From assembly GCA_036382515.1 (NCBI GenBank), contig DASVHQ010000075.1:1-64000 (forward strand): 64,000 nucleotides of DNA, in the 5' to 3' direction. Position 1 is the first letter of the stretch, and each line of letters starts with the position of its first letter. The DNA is from JADGRF01 sp036382515. GTDB lineage: Bacteria > Myxococcota_A > Polyangia > Polyangiales > JAFGIB01. A program made the position numbers and the translations under genes. The notes under the pieces were generated by a model. That model worked only from the letters and a program-made list of their open reading frames with translations. It had not been told where the DNA came from and did no database searches. Shown here one piece after another: positions 52,614 to 61,451 of the stretch.

Positions 52614-54992
52614 ATGGGTGAATCGATCATTCCCGACAGCGCGCTCGATGCTCTGCCGATCCTCGCGCTGCGAAATTCGGTGCTGTTTCCCGCGTCCGTC
52701 GTGCCCGTGAACGTGGGACGTGCGCGCTCGGTGCGACTCATCGAGGAAGCCTTCGGTCACGAACGCCCGACGATTGGCGTGCTCGCGCAGCGCGATGCCG
52801 ACGAAGAAGATCCGGGTTTCGAACGGCTCTACAGCGTCGGCACGCTGGCGCGTGTGCTCAAGGTGATTCGCTTGAGCTCCGGTCACTACAGCGTGGTGCT
52901 GCAAGGCATCGCGCGCATGCGCGTGATTCGTCCGGTGGGTCGCGAGCCCTGCCTGCGTGCTCGTGTGGAGCGCTTGCCCGAGATCGCACAGCGCGATGAA
53001 GAGATCGACGCGCTCACCGCTCATCTTCGCGAGATCGCGCGCGGTCTGACACGCTCGCTGCCGCAACCGCCGCGCGACATGGGCGCCGCCCTCGACAACG
53101 TGCGCGAAGCCGGTGCGCTCTCCGATCTGGTGGCCTCGCACCTGCCGATTCCCACCGAGCGCAAGCAAGAGATCATCGAGACGCTCGACGTGCGCGCGCG
53201 CATCAAGGCCGTGCTCGAGCTGATCAAGCGGCAGCAGGAGATCCACCGCGTCAAACAGGAAGTCGCCTCCATGGTCGAGGAGGAGATGTCCAAGTCGCAG
53301 CGCGAGGTGCTGCTTCGCCAGCAGCTGCGCACCATTCGGCGCGAGCTCGGTGAGAGCGGCAACGAGGACGACGAGCTCGATGAGCTACGTGAACGGCTCT
53401 CCAAGGCCAACCCGCCGCCCGAGGCCGACAAGGCCGGACGCCGCGAGCTGTCCCGCATGAGCGCCATGAACGCCGCGAGCGCCGAATATCAGGTGGCGTT
53501 CAACTACGTCGAGTGGCTTGCCGACCTGCCATGGAACCGGCAAACACCCGATCGCCTGGACGTGAACGAAGTGCGCCGCGTGCTCGACGAGGATCACCAC
53601 GGCCTGGACGAGCCCAAGAAGCGCATCGTCGAATACATCGCCGTGCGCAAGCTACGCAGCAACAAGCGCTCGCCGATCCTGTGCTTCATCGGACCGCCCG
53701 GCGTGGGCAAGACCTCGCTCGGTCGCTCGATTGCGCGCGCGACCGGCCGCGAGTTCGGACGCATCGCGCTCGGCGGCGTGCAGGACGAGGCGGAGATCCG
53801 CGGCCATCGGCGCACCTACGTCGGCGCGTTGCCCGGCCGCGTGGTGGCCGGGCTCAAGAAGGCAGGCTCGTCCAATCCGGTGTTCGTGCTCGACGAGGTC
53901 GACAAGCTGAGCGCCGACTTCAGCGGCGACCCGGCAAGCGCGCTGCTCGAGGCTCTCGACCCCGAACAGAACCACGCCTTCGTCGACCACTACATGAACG
54001 TGCCGGTCGATCTCTCGCAGGTGATGTTCATCGCGACAGCCAACCGCAAGGACACCATCCCCAGACCCTTGCTCGACCGCATGGAAGTGATCGAGATCCC
54101 CGGCTACACCCGCGACGACAAGCTCGCGATCGCGCGCGACTTCCTGGTGCCGCGGCAGCTCGCCGATCACGGCCTGACTCCCGAGCACCTCGAGATCACC
54201 GACGCCGCGCTCGAGCGGCTGGTGAACGAGTACACGTCCGAAGCCGGCGTGCGCCACCTCGCGCAACAGGTCGCCGCCATCTGCCGCGCCGTCGCAGTCC
54301 GCGTCGCCAGCGGCCAGACCGCACACATCGACGCTCGTGGCGAGTTCGTGGAAGAAGTGCTCGGGCCTCCCAAGTACGAGCTGGCCGGTGCCGAGAAGGC
54401 CGCGGCCGCCGGCATCGCTACAACATTGTGTTGGACCCCGGGCGGCGGCGAGATCATGCTCGTCGAGAGCTCGCAGATGCCCGGTAAGGGCGCGATCCAC
54501 CTGACCGGCAAGATGGGTGAAGTGCTCAAGGAATCGGCCGCTGCAGCGCTGTCGTACCTGCGCGTTCGGGCCACGTCGTACGGCCTGCAAGAAGACTTCC
54601 TGCAACGCGTCGACATCCACGTGCACTTGCCCAAGGGCGCCATGGCCAAGGAAGGGCCGTCGCTCGGGCTGCCGATCTTCGTGTCGCTGGTCTCCATGCT
54701 GCTGGGCAACCCCGCACGCCACGACGTCGCCGTGCTCGGCGAGCTCACGCTGCGCGGCAAGGTGCTGCGCGTCGACGGCATCAAACAAAAGTGCCTGGCC
54801 GCGCATCGCGCCGGCATCAAGACGCTCGTCGTACCGCACGCCAACGGACCCGACCTCGACGAAGTGCCCGAAAAGATCCGCAAGGACCTGCAGATCAAGC
54901 TGATCTCGCGCGTCGACGAGGTGCTGGCGCTGGCTTTGACGGAGCCCGTGCGCATCGCGCCCGAGCCCGCACGCTCGTCGGCACACGCCTGA
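52614..54992 (+). CDS. lon: ATP-dependent Lon protease
   Basis: A 792-residue AAA+ protease of the LonA family that degrades misfolded and regulatory proteins in the cytoplasm. The N-terminal substrate domain (ALPILALRNSVLFPASVVPV) comes first. Then comes the coiled region with the LLRQQLRTIRRELGE motif (about 240). The ATPase module has Walker A GPPGVGKTSLGRS (about 360) and Walker B VFVLDEVDKL. The proteolytic domain has Ser683 in AKEGPSLGLP and Lys724 in VDGIKQK as the catalytic dyad. Length and order are normal. ATG 52614 is chosen because upstream codons are unlike Lon. In myxobacteria Lon proteins also control stress and development. Confidence 0.95.
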   Translation: MGESIIPDSALDALPILALRNSVLFPASVVPVNVGRARSVRLIEEAFGHERPTIGVLAQRDADEEDPGFERLYSVGTLARVLKVIRLSSGHYSVVLQGIARMRVIRPVGREPCLRARVERLPEIAQRDEEIDALTAHLREIARGLTRSLPQPPRDMGAALDNVREAGALSDLVASHLPIPTERKQEIIETLDVRARIKAVLELIKRQQEIHRVKQEVASMVEEEMSKSQREVLLRQQLRTIRRELGESGNEDDELDELRERLSKANPPPEADKAGRRELSRMSAMNAASAEYQVAFNYVEWLADLPWNRQTPDRLDVNEVRRVLDEDHHGLDEPKKRIVEYIAVRKLRSNKRSPILCFIGPPGVGKTSLGRSIARATGREFGRIALGGVQDEAEIRGHRRTYVGALPGRVVAGLKKAGSSNPVFVLDEVDKLSADFSGDPASALLEALDPEQNHAFVDHYMNVPVDLSQVMFIATANRKDTIPRPLLDRMEVIEIPGYTRDDKLAIARDFLVPRQLADHGLTPEHLEITDAALERLVNEYTSEAGVRHLAQQVAAICRAVAVRVASGQTAHIDARGEFVEEVLGPPKYELAGAEKAAAAGIATTLCWTPGGGEIMLVESSQMPGKGAIHLTGKMGEVLKESAAAALSYLRVRATSYGLQEDFLQRVDIHVHLPKGAMAKEGPSLGLPIFVSLVSMLLGNPARHDVAVLGELTLRGKVLRVDGIKQKCLAAHRAGIKTLVVPHANGPDLDEVPEKIRKDLQIKLISRVDEVLALALTEPVRIAPEPARSSAHA

Positions 54993-55062
54993 TGCACACC
55001 TGACGCGCGCCTTTTGCGCCACGCCCTGCTCCCGACAACCCGCTTCGCACTGCCCATCGATC

Positions 55063-57378
55063 GTGCGCTCGACCCTGGCACAGCTGCTCTCGCTTCCGAG
55101 CGCGCGCGTAGCGCTCGGCCTTGCCGTTGCGCTCGCGCTCGCGCTTTGCTGTGTGCCGCTCTTCGCGGTCCACGGTGCCGAGAGCGCGCTGGCGCTCGGC
55201 CTGTGCCTGCCGCCGATGGCGGCCAGCGTCTGCGCCCGGCTGACCGCGCGACTGCGCGAGCAAGCGGGCAACGTGCGTCCCGGTCGCGCGCTCGAGCTCG
55301 CCGTGGGCTACGCGCTCTTGCTCTTCGCCGCACCCACGTTCGTGCTCTTGGTCGACAGCGCGCGGGTCCGCAACTGCACGCCGGGCCTGGGCTTCGCTTT
55401 CATGCTGCTCGGGCCAGGCTTCGGCGTGGTGCTCGCGAGCCTGGTCGGCGTGTGCTGCACCCTGTCGCTGCGCAGTGCGCGCGCCGCCAGCGCGCTCGCT
55501 ATCCTGGTGTCACTTTTGCCCGTGGGGCTGGGCGTGCTGCGCTTCTACACGAGCCCCGCGATCTTCGCCTACGGCCATTTCTACGGTTACTTCCCCGGTA
55601 CACTCTACGACGAAGGCGTCTCGATCACCGCTGCGCTCTTGTGGCTGCGCGTGTTCACGAGCCTGTGGATCGCGGGGCTGGCGCTGCTGGTCGTGAGCGC
55701 CAGCGACGCCGCAACCTTGCGCTGGTCGCGACCAGCGCGCGAGCGCCGTTCTAGCTTCGCCTTGGCTCTCAGCTGCCTCGCGCTCGCGGCCTGTGCCGAG
55801 GTCTACGCCCCGCAGCTCGGGCACGCGAGCAGTGCCACACTGATCGAAAGCACGCTCGGCGGCTCGCTGCGCAGCGAGCGCTGTCAGCTGTATTTCCCGC
55901 GTGAGCTGAGCCGACACGTCCGCGCGCGTCTCGCGGCCGACTGCGACTTCCGGGTATGGCAGGCCGAACACTGGCTGGGGCTCACGCATCCAGCGCCGAT
56001 CTTCGTGTTCGTCTTCCGTTCCGCGCAGGAAAAGTCTGCTTTGATGGGCGCCGCGCAGACCAACCTCGCCAAGCCCTGGCGCTCCGAGGTGTACATCAGC
56101 GACAGCGGCTGGCCGAACCCCGTGCTGGGTCACGAGCTGGTGCACATCGTGGCGCGCGGCGCGGGCCGTGGGCCGCTGCGCATCGCCGGCCGCGCACTCG
56201 GCCTGTGGCCAGATCTCGCGCTGATCGAAGGCGTCGCCATGGCAGCAGCCTGGCAAACCCAGGGTGGCCTCACGCCCCATCAGTGGGCACGGGCGATGCT
56301 CGAGCTAGGCATGACCCCGCGCCTGTCGCAGCTCTTTGGTCCGAGCTTCCTCGGCCAGGAACGCAGTCTCGCCTATACGCTCTGCGGCTCGCTGCTACGT
56401 TTCGTTGCAGATCGGCACGGCAGCGCGGTGGTGCGGCAGGCCTACCGCACCGCCGACCTGGCGGCTGCGGTGCACCTGCCGCTGTCCACGCTCGAGCGGC
56501 AGTGGCACGCGTACTTGCGCAGCGTGCCCTTGCCCGGCAGCGCGCTCGCCCTGGCACGCGCACGCTTCTCCGGCAGCAGCATCCTCTCCGAGCTGTGCCC
56601 ACACGCGCTGGCCAAGCTGCACGACGCCCTCGACGGCAGTCTCGCCGCAGGCGACGATGCTGACGCCAAGCTCGAGTGTACGCGCATCCTGCAGATCGAC
56701 GCCACCGATGCAGCCACGCGCGCCGCACTCGTGGCCGTGCTCGCACGCAGCGGTGCGACGCAGGCCGCAGACCGCGAGCTCGCGCGCTTGCAGGCGCCAC
56801 CCCTCGGCTCGCCCGCATTCGCCGCCCGCGCGGAGCAAGCTCTGGCCGACGAGAGCTTCCGCGCCGGTCGACTGCCGGAAGCGGCCGCAACCTACGAGCG
56901 CTTGCTGCAAGCTCCGAACGACGAAGAGTCGCTGCGCCAGCTGCAAGTCAGAGCGCTCGCCGCACACGCTGGCGGTCGGCAGGCCGGTCTGCTCTTCGAT
57001 CTGCTGGTTGCAGAGCCCGGCGAACGCACCGACCCCGCCACGGCCGTTCATCTCGCACGCGAGCTGCGCACCGAGCGCAGCGACGGCCTGCCCGTCTACC
57101 TCGAAGCCCGACAGCTCTACTTCCAGAAACGCTTCGCGCTCGCCGCGCCCTTGCTTGCCGAGGCCCAACACCTGGGTTTACCTACTCCCGAGCTGACCGC
57201 CGAGAACCTGCGCCTACTCGCGATCACCCGCTTCGCCACGGGCGACCTCAAGGTCTCCGCTCAGCTCTTCGAGCAGTTCGCCGGTCACGACAACCCAGGC
57301 CGCGCCGCCGATGCCCAAGACTGGCTGGCCCGCATCACCTTCACGCGCAGCCGAGTAGGCCTGCCTCCCTTGCTCTGA
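55063..57378 (+). CDS. multispanning membrane protein with HExxH gluzincin-like domain and TPR-like tail
   Basis: A 771-residue protein from GTG 55063, 70 bp after lon. About six or seven membrane helices fill the first 250 residues. A domain with VLGHELVHIVARGAG (HELVH at about 357-361) and a downstream LIEGVAMAAAW (Glu about 389) has the spacing of gluzincin metalloproteases (peptidase MA/M48-like): two His and a later Glu for zinc. The C-terminal 270 residues are helical and TPR-like (AADRELARLQAPP, ALADESFRAGRLPEAAATYE). A membrane-bound zinc protease is inferred. Its position after lon may mean shared protein quality control. Confidence 0.65.
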   Translation: MRSTLAQLLSLPSARVALGLAVALALALCCVPLFAVHGAESALALGLCLPPMAASVCARLTARLREQAGNVRPGRALELAVGYALLLFAAPTFVLLVDSARVRNCTPGLGFAFMLLGPGFGVVLASLVGVCCTLSLRSARAASALAILVSLLPVGLGVLRFYTSPAIFAYGHFYGYFPGTLYDEGVSITAALLWLRVFTSLWIAGLALLVVSASDAATLRWSRPARERRSSFALALSCLALAACAEVYAPQLGHASSATLIESTLGGSLRSERCQLYFPRELSRHVRARLAADCDFRVWQAEHWLGLTHPAPIFVFVFRSAQEKSALMGAAQTNLAKPWRSEVYISDSGWPNPVLGHELVHIVARGAGRGPLRIAGRALGLWPDLALIEGVAMAAAWQTQGGLTPHQWARAMLELGMTPRLSQLFGPSFLGQERSLAYTLCGSLLRFVADRHGSAVVRQAYRTADLAAAVHLPLSTLERQWHAYLRSVPLPGSALALARARFSGSSILSELCPHALAKLHDALDGSLAAGDDADAKLECTRILQIDATDAATRAALVAVLARSGATQAADRELARLQAPPLGSPAFAARAEQALADESFRAGRLPEAAATYERLLQAPNDEESLRQLQVRALAAHAGGRQAGLLFDLLVAEPGERTDPATAVHLARELRTERSDGLPVYLEARQLYFQKRFALAAPLLAEAQHLGLPTPELTAENLRLLAITRFATGDLKVSAQLFEQFAGHDNPGRAADAQDWLARITFTRSRVGLPPLL

Positions 57379-57515
57379 CCGCGCACCAGCACCCACGCGA
57401 AGTGAGCACGCAGGCCCCAGCCCGGCGCGACCGGTCAGCGCCAGCACCAGCCACGCAACACCGAGCCGTCCGACTCCGCCGCAAGTCCACACCGAGCCCG
57501 CAGCAGCCGCACGAT

Positions 57516-58091
57516 TCAGCCGCTCTTCTTGGCTTCTTGCTTCAGCACGATGAAGCGCAGCGACCCAAACTCCGACTGCCCGAGCGTGTAGATCACCTCG
57601 CCCAGTGAGCGGAATGGCGTGCGCTTGTCCGCGATGATGCGCACCTCGCCGCGGAACGCACGCTGCGGATTCTTCGCCGCGATCAGCTTCAAACGATCGC
57701 GATGCACCTTGAGATCGTTGAACAGCGGCGTGATCAGCCAGCCGTTACCGCCGCCCTGCTTCAAGCTCGGGTCGACCTTGCCGTTGCGCAGCGACAGCAC
57801 GTGCTTGCCTTCGATCACGATCTCGCTCGACGAGATAATGACCGAGAGTGCTTCCGAGGCTTCCACCTGCGAGGTGGAGGCGGGGATCTGCAGCTCCTCG
57901 GACTGCACGACCGCAGCCGCACCCGATGCGAAGCTCTGGATCAAGAAGACCAGCAGGATCGTCATCATATCCATCATGGGATAGATGTTGATGCCCGTTT
58001 CCTCCGGCTCCTCATGCTTGCTGAGCATGTGGCGGATCTTGCGCTTGCAATCACCGATGGTCGCTGGCTTGTCCTTGTCTTGCTCTGCCAT
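57516..58091 (-). CDS. ExbD/TolR-like protein (cluster 1, third gene)
   Basis: A 191-residue ExbD/TolR family protein with one membrane helix near the N-terminus and a periplasmic domain. The helix GINIYPMMDMMTILLVFLIQ carries the conserved proton-path Asp (D41). The periplasmic part includes VIISSSEIVIEGKHVLSLRN and ends RSLGEVIYTLGQSEFGSLRF, the usual TolR tail. With the upstream TolR and TolQ-like genes it should form a proton-driven complex, like AglRQS of gliding machinery. Two 31-bp repeats separate it from the preceding gene. Confidence 0.85.
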   Translation of the reverse strand: MAEQDKDKPATIGDCKRKIRHMLSKHEEPEETGINIYPMMDMMTILLVFLIQSFASGAAAVVQSEELQIPASTSQVEASEALSVIISSSEIVIEGKHVLSLRNGKVDPSLKQGGGNGWLITPLFNDLKVHRDRLKLIAAKNPQRAFRGEVRIIADKRTPFRSLGEVIYTLGQSEFGSLRFIVLKQEAKKSG

Positions 58092-58104
58092 GAAGAACCC
58101 TAGC

Positions 58105-58173
58105 GGAGAGGCGGAGCCTGCTCCGCGCGATGAGTAACTACAGGAGAGGCGGAGCCTGCTCCGCGCGATGAGT
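58105..58173. repeat. two direct 31-bp hairpin repeats
   Basis: The unit at 58105-58135 is repeated exactly at 58143-58173. Each contains the hairpin GCGGAGCCTGCTCCGC. They fill the gap between two TolR-like genes of one transcript and could alter mRNA stability or act as REP-like sites. Confidence 0.8.
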
Positions 58174-58175
58174 CA

Positions 58176-58727
58176 CTAGCGAACACCGACGGAAATCAGC
58201 ACCTGGGGAAAGAGCTCTTCTTTGCCTTTGGCGCGCACGGCGTCCATCGACGCCACGACCTGCTCGAACTGCACCTGCGGGTCGGCGCTGATCGTCACCG
58301 ACTGCTCGTCCTTGAATTGCTGCTTGATGCGCGCAACGCACTCGGTCAGCCCCGGCCAGTCGTAGTCCTTGCCCTTCTTGGGCACGGTGATCGTGCGACC
58401 GGTGTCGATGTTCGCGCAGCCCGGCGCGAGCTTGCCGCCCGAGCCACTGACGATCACGCCAGCCTCCGTGACGGTCACGTTCAAGTTCAGCGGCGTGGCC
58501 ACGTCTGCGCCGTGACTACGGCCCTTGGCGATCTTCGGCAGGTCCGACTCGATCTGCGAGATGAGCAGCACGGCCTCGCTGGTGGCCAGCAAGAACATGA
58601 TCAAGTTCATCACGATGTCGAGGAACGGCACGATGTTCAGCTCGCCCACCATCTCGGAGGGATCGAGCTGCACACCTTTGCCGCGCTTGCGGATGTAGTT
58701 GCGCTGCTTGGGCGTGAAATTGGGCAT
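58176..58727 (-). CDS. ExbD/TolR-like protein (cluster 1, second gene)
   Basis: A 183-residue ExbD/TolR family protein. A basic N-terminus (FTPKQRNYIRKRGKGVQ) precedes the helix LNIVPFLDIVMNLIMFLLAT with conserved Asp (D37). A periplasmic domain follows with two cysteines (APGCANIDTG, LTECVARIKQ) that could form a disulfide. The tail SADPQVQFEQVVASMDAVRA matches the family's D-x-x-V-x-x-x-D-x-x-R ending. It probably pairs with the other TolR-like protein in one motor complex. Confidence 0.85.
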   Translation of the reverse strand: MPNFTPKQRNYIRKRGKGVQLDPSEMVGELNIVPFLDIVMNLIMFLLATSEAVLLISQIESDLPKIAKGRSHGADVATPLNLNVTVTEAGVIVSGSGGKLAPGCANIDTGRTITVPKKGKDYDWPGLTECVARIKQQFKDEQSVTISADPQVQFEQVVASMDAVRAKGKEELFPQVLISVGVR

Positions 58728-58740
58728 CAGGGATCCCCTA

Positions 58741-58800
58741 CGCCGAGAGCCGGAGGCTGCTCGGCGGGTATGCCGCGCCGAGAGCCGAAGGCTGCCCGGC
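58741..58800. repeat. two hairpin repeats between tolR- and tolQ-like genes
   Basis: CGCCGAGAGCCGGAGGCTGC.. at 58741-58766 and CGCCGAGAGCCGAAGGCTGC.. at 58776-58800 each fold with arms GCCGA/TCGGC or GCCG/CGGC around an AGCCGRAGGCT core. They belong to the same family as the repeats at 58105 and 59603. Confidence 0.7.
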
Positions 58801-58807
58801 CGTTGAG

Positions 58808-59431
58808 CTACTCACGCTTGAGGGTGAGAAGATTCTCGAGCTTCATCTGCGTGCGCTCGAGATCGTGTTTGATGCGCTTGGCCCATCCGTGGAGGATCAT
58901 GTGGAAGAACATGCAGAGTACGGCGATACCGAGACCGAGCGCCGTGTTGTACATGGCTTCCGAAATACCGCGCGACAGCAGCGCGGACTTCTGCGCCGGC
59001 TCTGCGAAAGCGACGGCAGCGAACGACTTGATCAGACCGGAGATGGTTCCGAGCAGACCGATCAGGGTCGCGATGTTGGCCAGTGACCAGAGCACGCCGA
59101 TGCGCTTTTCGAGCATCGGCACGACCTCGCCCATGCGCTCGTCCATTTGCGCGATGATGGCTTCTTCGCCGCGGTTCACTTGCGTGAGACCCGCTTTCAC
59201 CACCTGGAGCAGCGGCAGCGGCTCGGCCTCGCAAAGCTTGATGGCGCGATCGATGTTGCCGGCCTGAACCAGCTTTCGGATCTGCGCCATGAACTCTTCG
59301 CCATTCACCTGATGCTTGGTCAGGATGTGCACGAAGCGATCCGCAATGATCGCGATGACCGAAGCCAAGATGGCAACGTTAATGAACGAAAAAGGCGCAC
59401 CGTCGTGCAAGAAACCCCAGATCTTTTCCAT
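58808..59431 (-). CDS. MotA/TolQ/ExbB-like proton channel protein (cluster 1, first gene)
   Basis: A 207-residue TolQ/ExbB family protein from ATG 59431 with three membrane helices: INVAILASVIAIIADRFVHI, then WSLANIATLIGLLGTISGLI and ALGLGIAVLCMFFHMILHGW. GLLGTISGLIKSF is the family signature, and the cytoplasmic loop (about 50-105) is typical. It forms the channel partner of the two TolR-like proteins downstream. One TolQ plus two TolR matches AglR-AglQ-AglS of myxobacterial gliding motors. A longer frame to 59494 exists, but MEKIWGFL is the better start. Confidence 0.88.
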   Translation of the reverse strand: MEKIWGFLHDGAPFSFINVAILASVIAIIADRFVHILTKHQVNGEEFMAQIRKLVQAGNIDRAIKLCEAEPLPLLQVVKAGLTQVNRGEEAIIAQMDERMGEVVPMLEKRIGVLWSLANIATLIGLLGTISGLIKSFAAVAFAEPAQKSALLSRGISEAMYNTALGLGIAVLCMFFHMILHGWAKRIKHDLERTQMKLENLLTLKRE

Positions 59432-59602
59432 GGAATCGCGGCTCCTTTCATTCGCCGAGAGGTCGCAGAACCTCTTAGTGATTCCCCGTCGCACGCTTAC
59501 GCGCGCCTAACAAACCAGACTCCGAATGGACGCTCCGCAGGATACGGCACAGGCCCCCTGCATCGCTACAGAAACCGCTGTCGAGCGGGAATCGCGGTCT
59601 CG

Positions 59603-59632
59603 TGCGCGAAAAGCCGAAGGCTGCTTCGCGCA
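59603..59632. repeat. hairpin repeat in the divergent intergenic region
   Basis: TGCGCGAA and TTCGCGCA (8 bp) enclose AAGCCGAAGGCTGC. The inner core matches the hairpins at 58741 and 58776 while the outer arms differ and remain complementary. Confidence 0.65.
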
Positions 59633-59934
59633 TTTGCAAACCAAGTGTCGTGTCCATCAAAGACGACGGTGGCGAATGTTGAGCTGCAAACGCTACCCGA
59701 GCCGCGTCGCGATTGTCAATGAACACGCCGACATGCAGACCACACGACGCTGCGCGATCGCATGCACACGTCGGTCCAACGGCGTGCGTGTGTGCAGTTG
59801 TCAGATCGCTGGCGGGAACTTTCCGTGGGTCGCGTTGTCAAGCACCGGGCCGGTATCCGCATTGATCGCTGCCCTGGAAAGCGCTGTGGAAAAGTACAGT
59901 AACATGGGCTGTGGGAAATGTGCGCAGATCACTG

Positions 59935-59962
59935 TTGACATGGGGCGCTCGGCCGTTATGAT
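59935..59962 (+). promoter_or_regulatory. sigma70-type promoter for TolQ cluster 2
   Basis: TTGACA (59935-59940), a 16-bp spacer and TATGAT (59957-59962) form a near-consensus housekeeping promoter on the plus strand. The gene at 60180 would have a leader of about 210 nt. The rest of the 59432-60179 gap holds one hairpin repeat and no recognised gene. Confidence 0.65.
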
Positions 59963-60179
59963 GACCCCTCACTTGGGATCAGATGCCTTGGTCTTTGTGA
60001 AGCTTACGTTGCTGAAATCATTCGTAAATCGCACGGAGACTGAGTAGCCTCGGCAGCCCAATCGCAGACTCCGCTGGAGGCGTTTCCACACACACGCACC
60101 CGGCATTTTCGATAAAACGCTCGCAAACGGAACGCGAAACACGAGTCCGACCACGGGTCGGCTTAGGAGGAGACACGGT

Positions 60180-60830
60180 ATGTCAACGCTCGCGCATCAC
60201 TTCGAAGAAGGTGGCTGGGGTATGTATCCCATCCTGTTTTGGCAGGTGCTCTCTGTCGGCGTCATCGTCGAGCGTGCCCTCTACCTGTACAAGAGCTCGA
60301 TCAACCGCGAAGTGTTCCTCGCGACGATGCAGAAGTGCATCCTCGCCGGCGACATCGGCCGCGCGATCAAGCTCTGCTCCGCAGCGAACGCGCCACTCGC
60401 GCGCATCGTGAAGTCGGGCCTCATGAAGGTGAATCGTCCGGACGCCGAAGTTCAGGCCGCGATGGATGAAGCTGCTCTGGTCGAGCTGCCGCTGATCGAG
60501 CACCGCACGCCGCTGCTCGCTCTGTTCGCAAACCTCGCGATGCTCTCGGGCTTGCTCGGCACCGTGACGGGCCTCATCGCCGCGTTCGGCGCCGTCGCCA
60601 ACGCCGACGCCTCGTCGAAAGCGACGATGCTTGCCAAGGGTATTTCGGAAGCCATGAACTGCACGGCGTTCGGTCTGATGGCCGCCATCACCGCGCTGAT
60701 CGGCTTCGCTGCGCACAACACCAAGACGCAGAAGCTGATCGACGATATCAACGCCGCGACCGTTCAGGTCGTGAACCTGGTCGTGAACAACCGTTCGCGC
60801 ATCCAGCTCGACGAATCACAGGCGGCTTGA
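60180..60830 (+). CDS. MotA/TolQ/ExbB-like proton channel protein (cluster 2, first gene)
   Basis: A 216-residue TolQ/ExbB family protein with a strong AGGAGGAG ribosome-binding site. Helices: MYPILFWQVLSVGVIVERAL, ALFANLAMLSGLLGTVTGLI and AFGLMAAITALIGFAAHNTK. LLGTVTGLIAAFGAVANAD is the family signature, and the long cytoplasmic loop lies at about 35-115. It resembles the cluster 1 protein in layout (RAIKLC motif in both loops) but is clearly diverged. A near-consensus promoter lies about 215 bp upstream. It forms a complex with the TolR-like proteins that follow. Confidence 0.9.
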   Translation: MSTLAHHFEEGGWGMYPILFWQVLSVGVIVERALYLYKSSINREVFLATMQKCILAGDIGRAIKLCSAANAPLARIVKSGLMKVNRPDAEVQAAMDEAALVELPLIEHRTPLLALFANLAMLSGLLGTVTGLIAAFGAVANADASSKATMLAKGISEAMNCTAFGLMAAITALIGFAAHNTKTQKLIDDINAATVQVVNLVVNNRSRIQLDESQAA

Positions 60831-60947
60831 TCGCTGCACGTCACTGAGAAACCGGGCGCGGGGAACGTGCGCTTACAGCGCGCGCCCCGCGCCTCTCCTC
60901 CACTGTCACGATCCTGATTCGACCCACGCGAAAGCTTCGAGGCAACC

Positions 60948-61421
60948 ATGGGTGGCATAAACGTAGGCGGCGGTCACGGCGGCAAAAAGTCCGTCGACTC
61001 CGAGATCCCGCTCGTTCCGTTCATCGATCTCTTGCTCTGCTGCGTAATGTTCCTGCTGGTGACTGCGGTGTGGAACCAGCTGGCACGCTTGAACGCGAAC
61101 CAGCAGCAGCCCGGCCAGAACGCGCCGGATCAGCCGCCGCCCGAGGAGCACATCAAGGTGATCCTGCAGGTGCAGGGCTCCGGCTTCATCCTGTCGTCGA
61201 CCGCGGGTGACCGCATCGAGATCCCCAAGACGGCAGACCAATACGACATGGAAGGCCTGCGCGAGAAGCTGCAGGAGCGCAAGCGCCTCGAGCCCAACCG
61301 CAAGGACTTGGTCGTCGCGCCCGAAGACGGCGTGCACTATGAAGACGTCGTGGCCTCCATGGACATGGTGGTCGGCGAAGGCTTCCCGGACATGTCGCTC
61401 TCCGACGGCTCCACTCTGTAG
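60948..61421 (+). CDS. ExbD/TolR-like protein (cluster 2, second gene)
   Basis: A 157-residue ExbD/TolR family protein. A Gly-rich N-terminus (MGGINVGGGHGGKKS) leads into the helix IPLVPFIDLLLCCVMFLLVT with conserved Asp (D27). A Gln/Pro-rich linker (LNANQQQPGQNAPDQPPPEE) precedes the periplasmic domain. The tail APEDGVHYEDVVASMDMVVG is typical of the family. It follows the TolQ-like gene at 117 bp and precedes the next TolR-like gene at 30 bp. Confidence 0.88.
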   Translation: MGGINVGGGHGGKKSVDSEIPLVPFIDLLLCCVMFLLVTAVWNQLARLNANQQQPGQNAPDQPPPEEHIKVILQVQGSGFILSSTAGDRIEIPKTADQYDMEGLREKLQERKRLEPNRKDLVVAPEDGVHYEDVVASMDMVVGEGFPDMSLSDGSTL

Positions 61422-61451
61422 TCGAACCTGTAGACGAAAGCAGACCTAGCG

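Noticed and set aside
53652..55271. 539-residue minus-strand frame
   Set aside because: It is antisense to lon, which has complete catalytic motifs.
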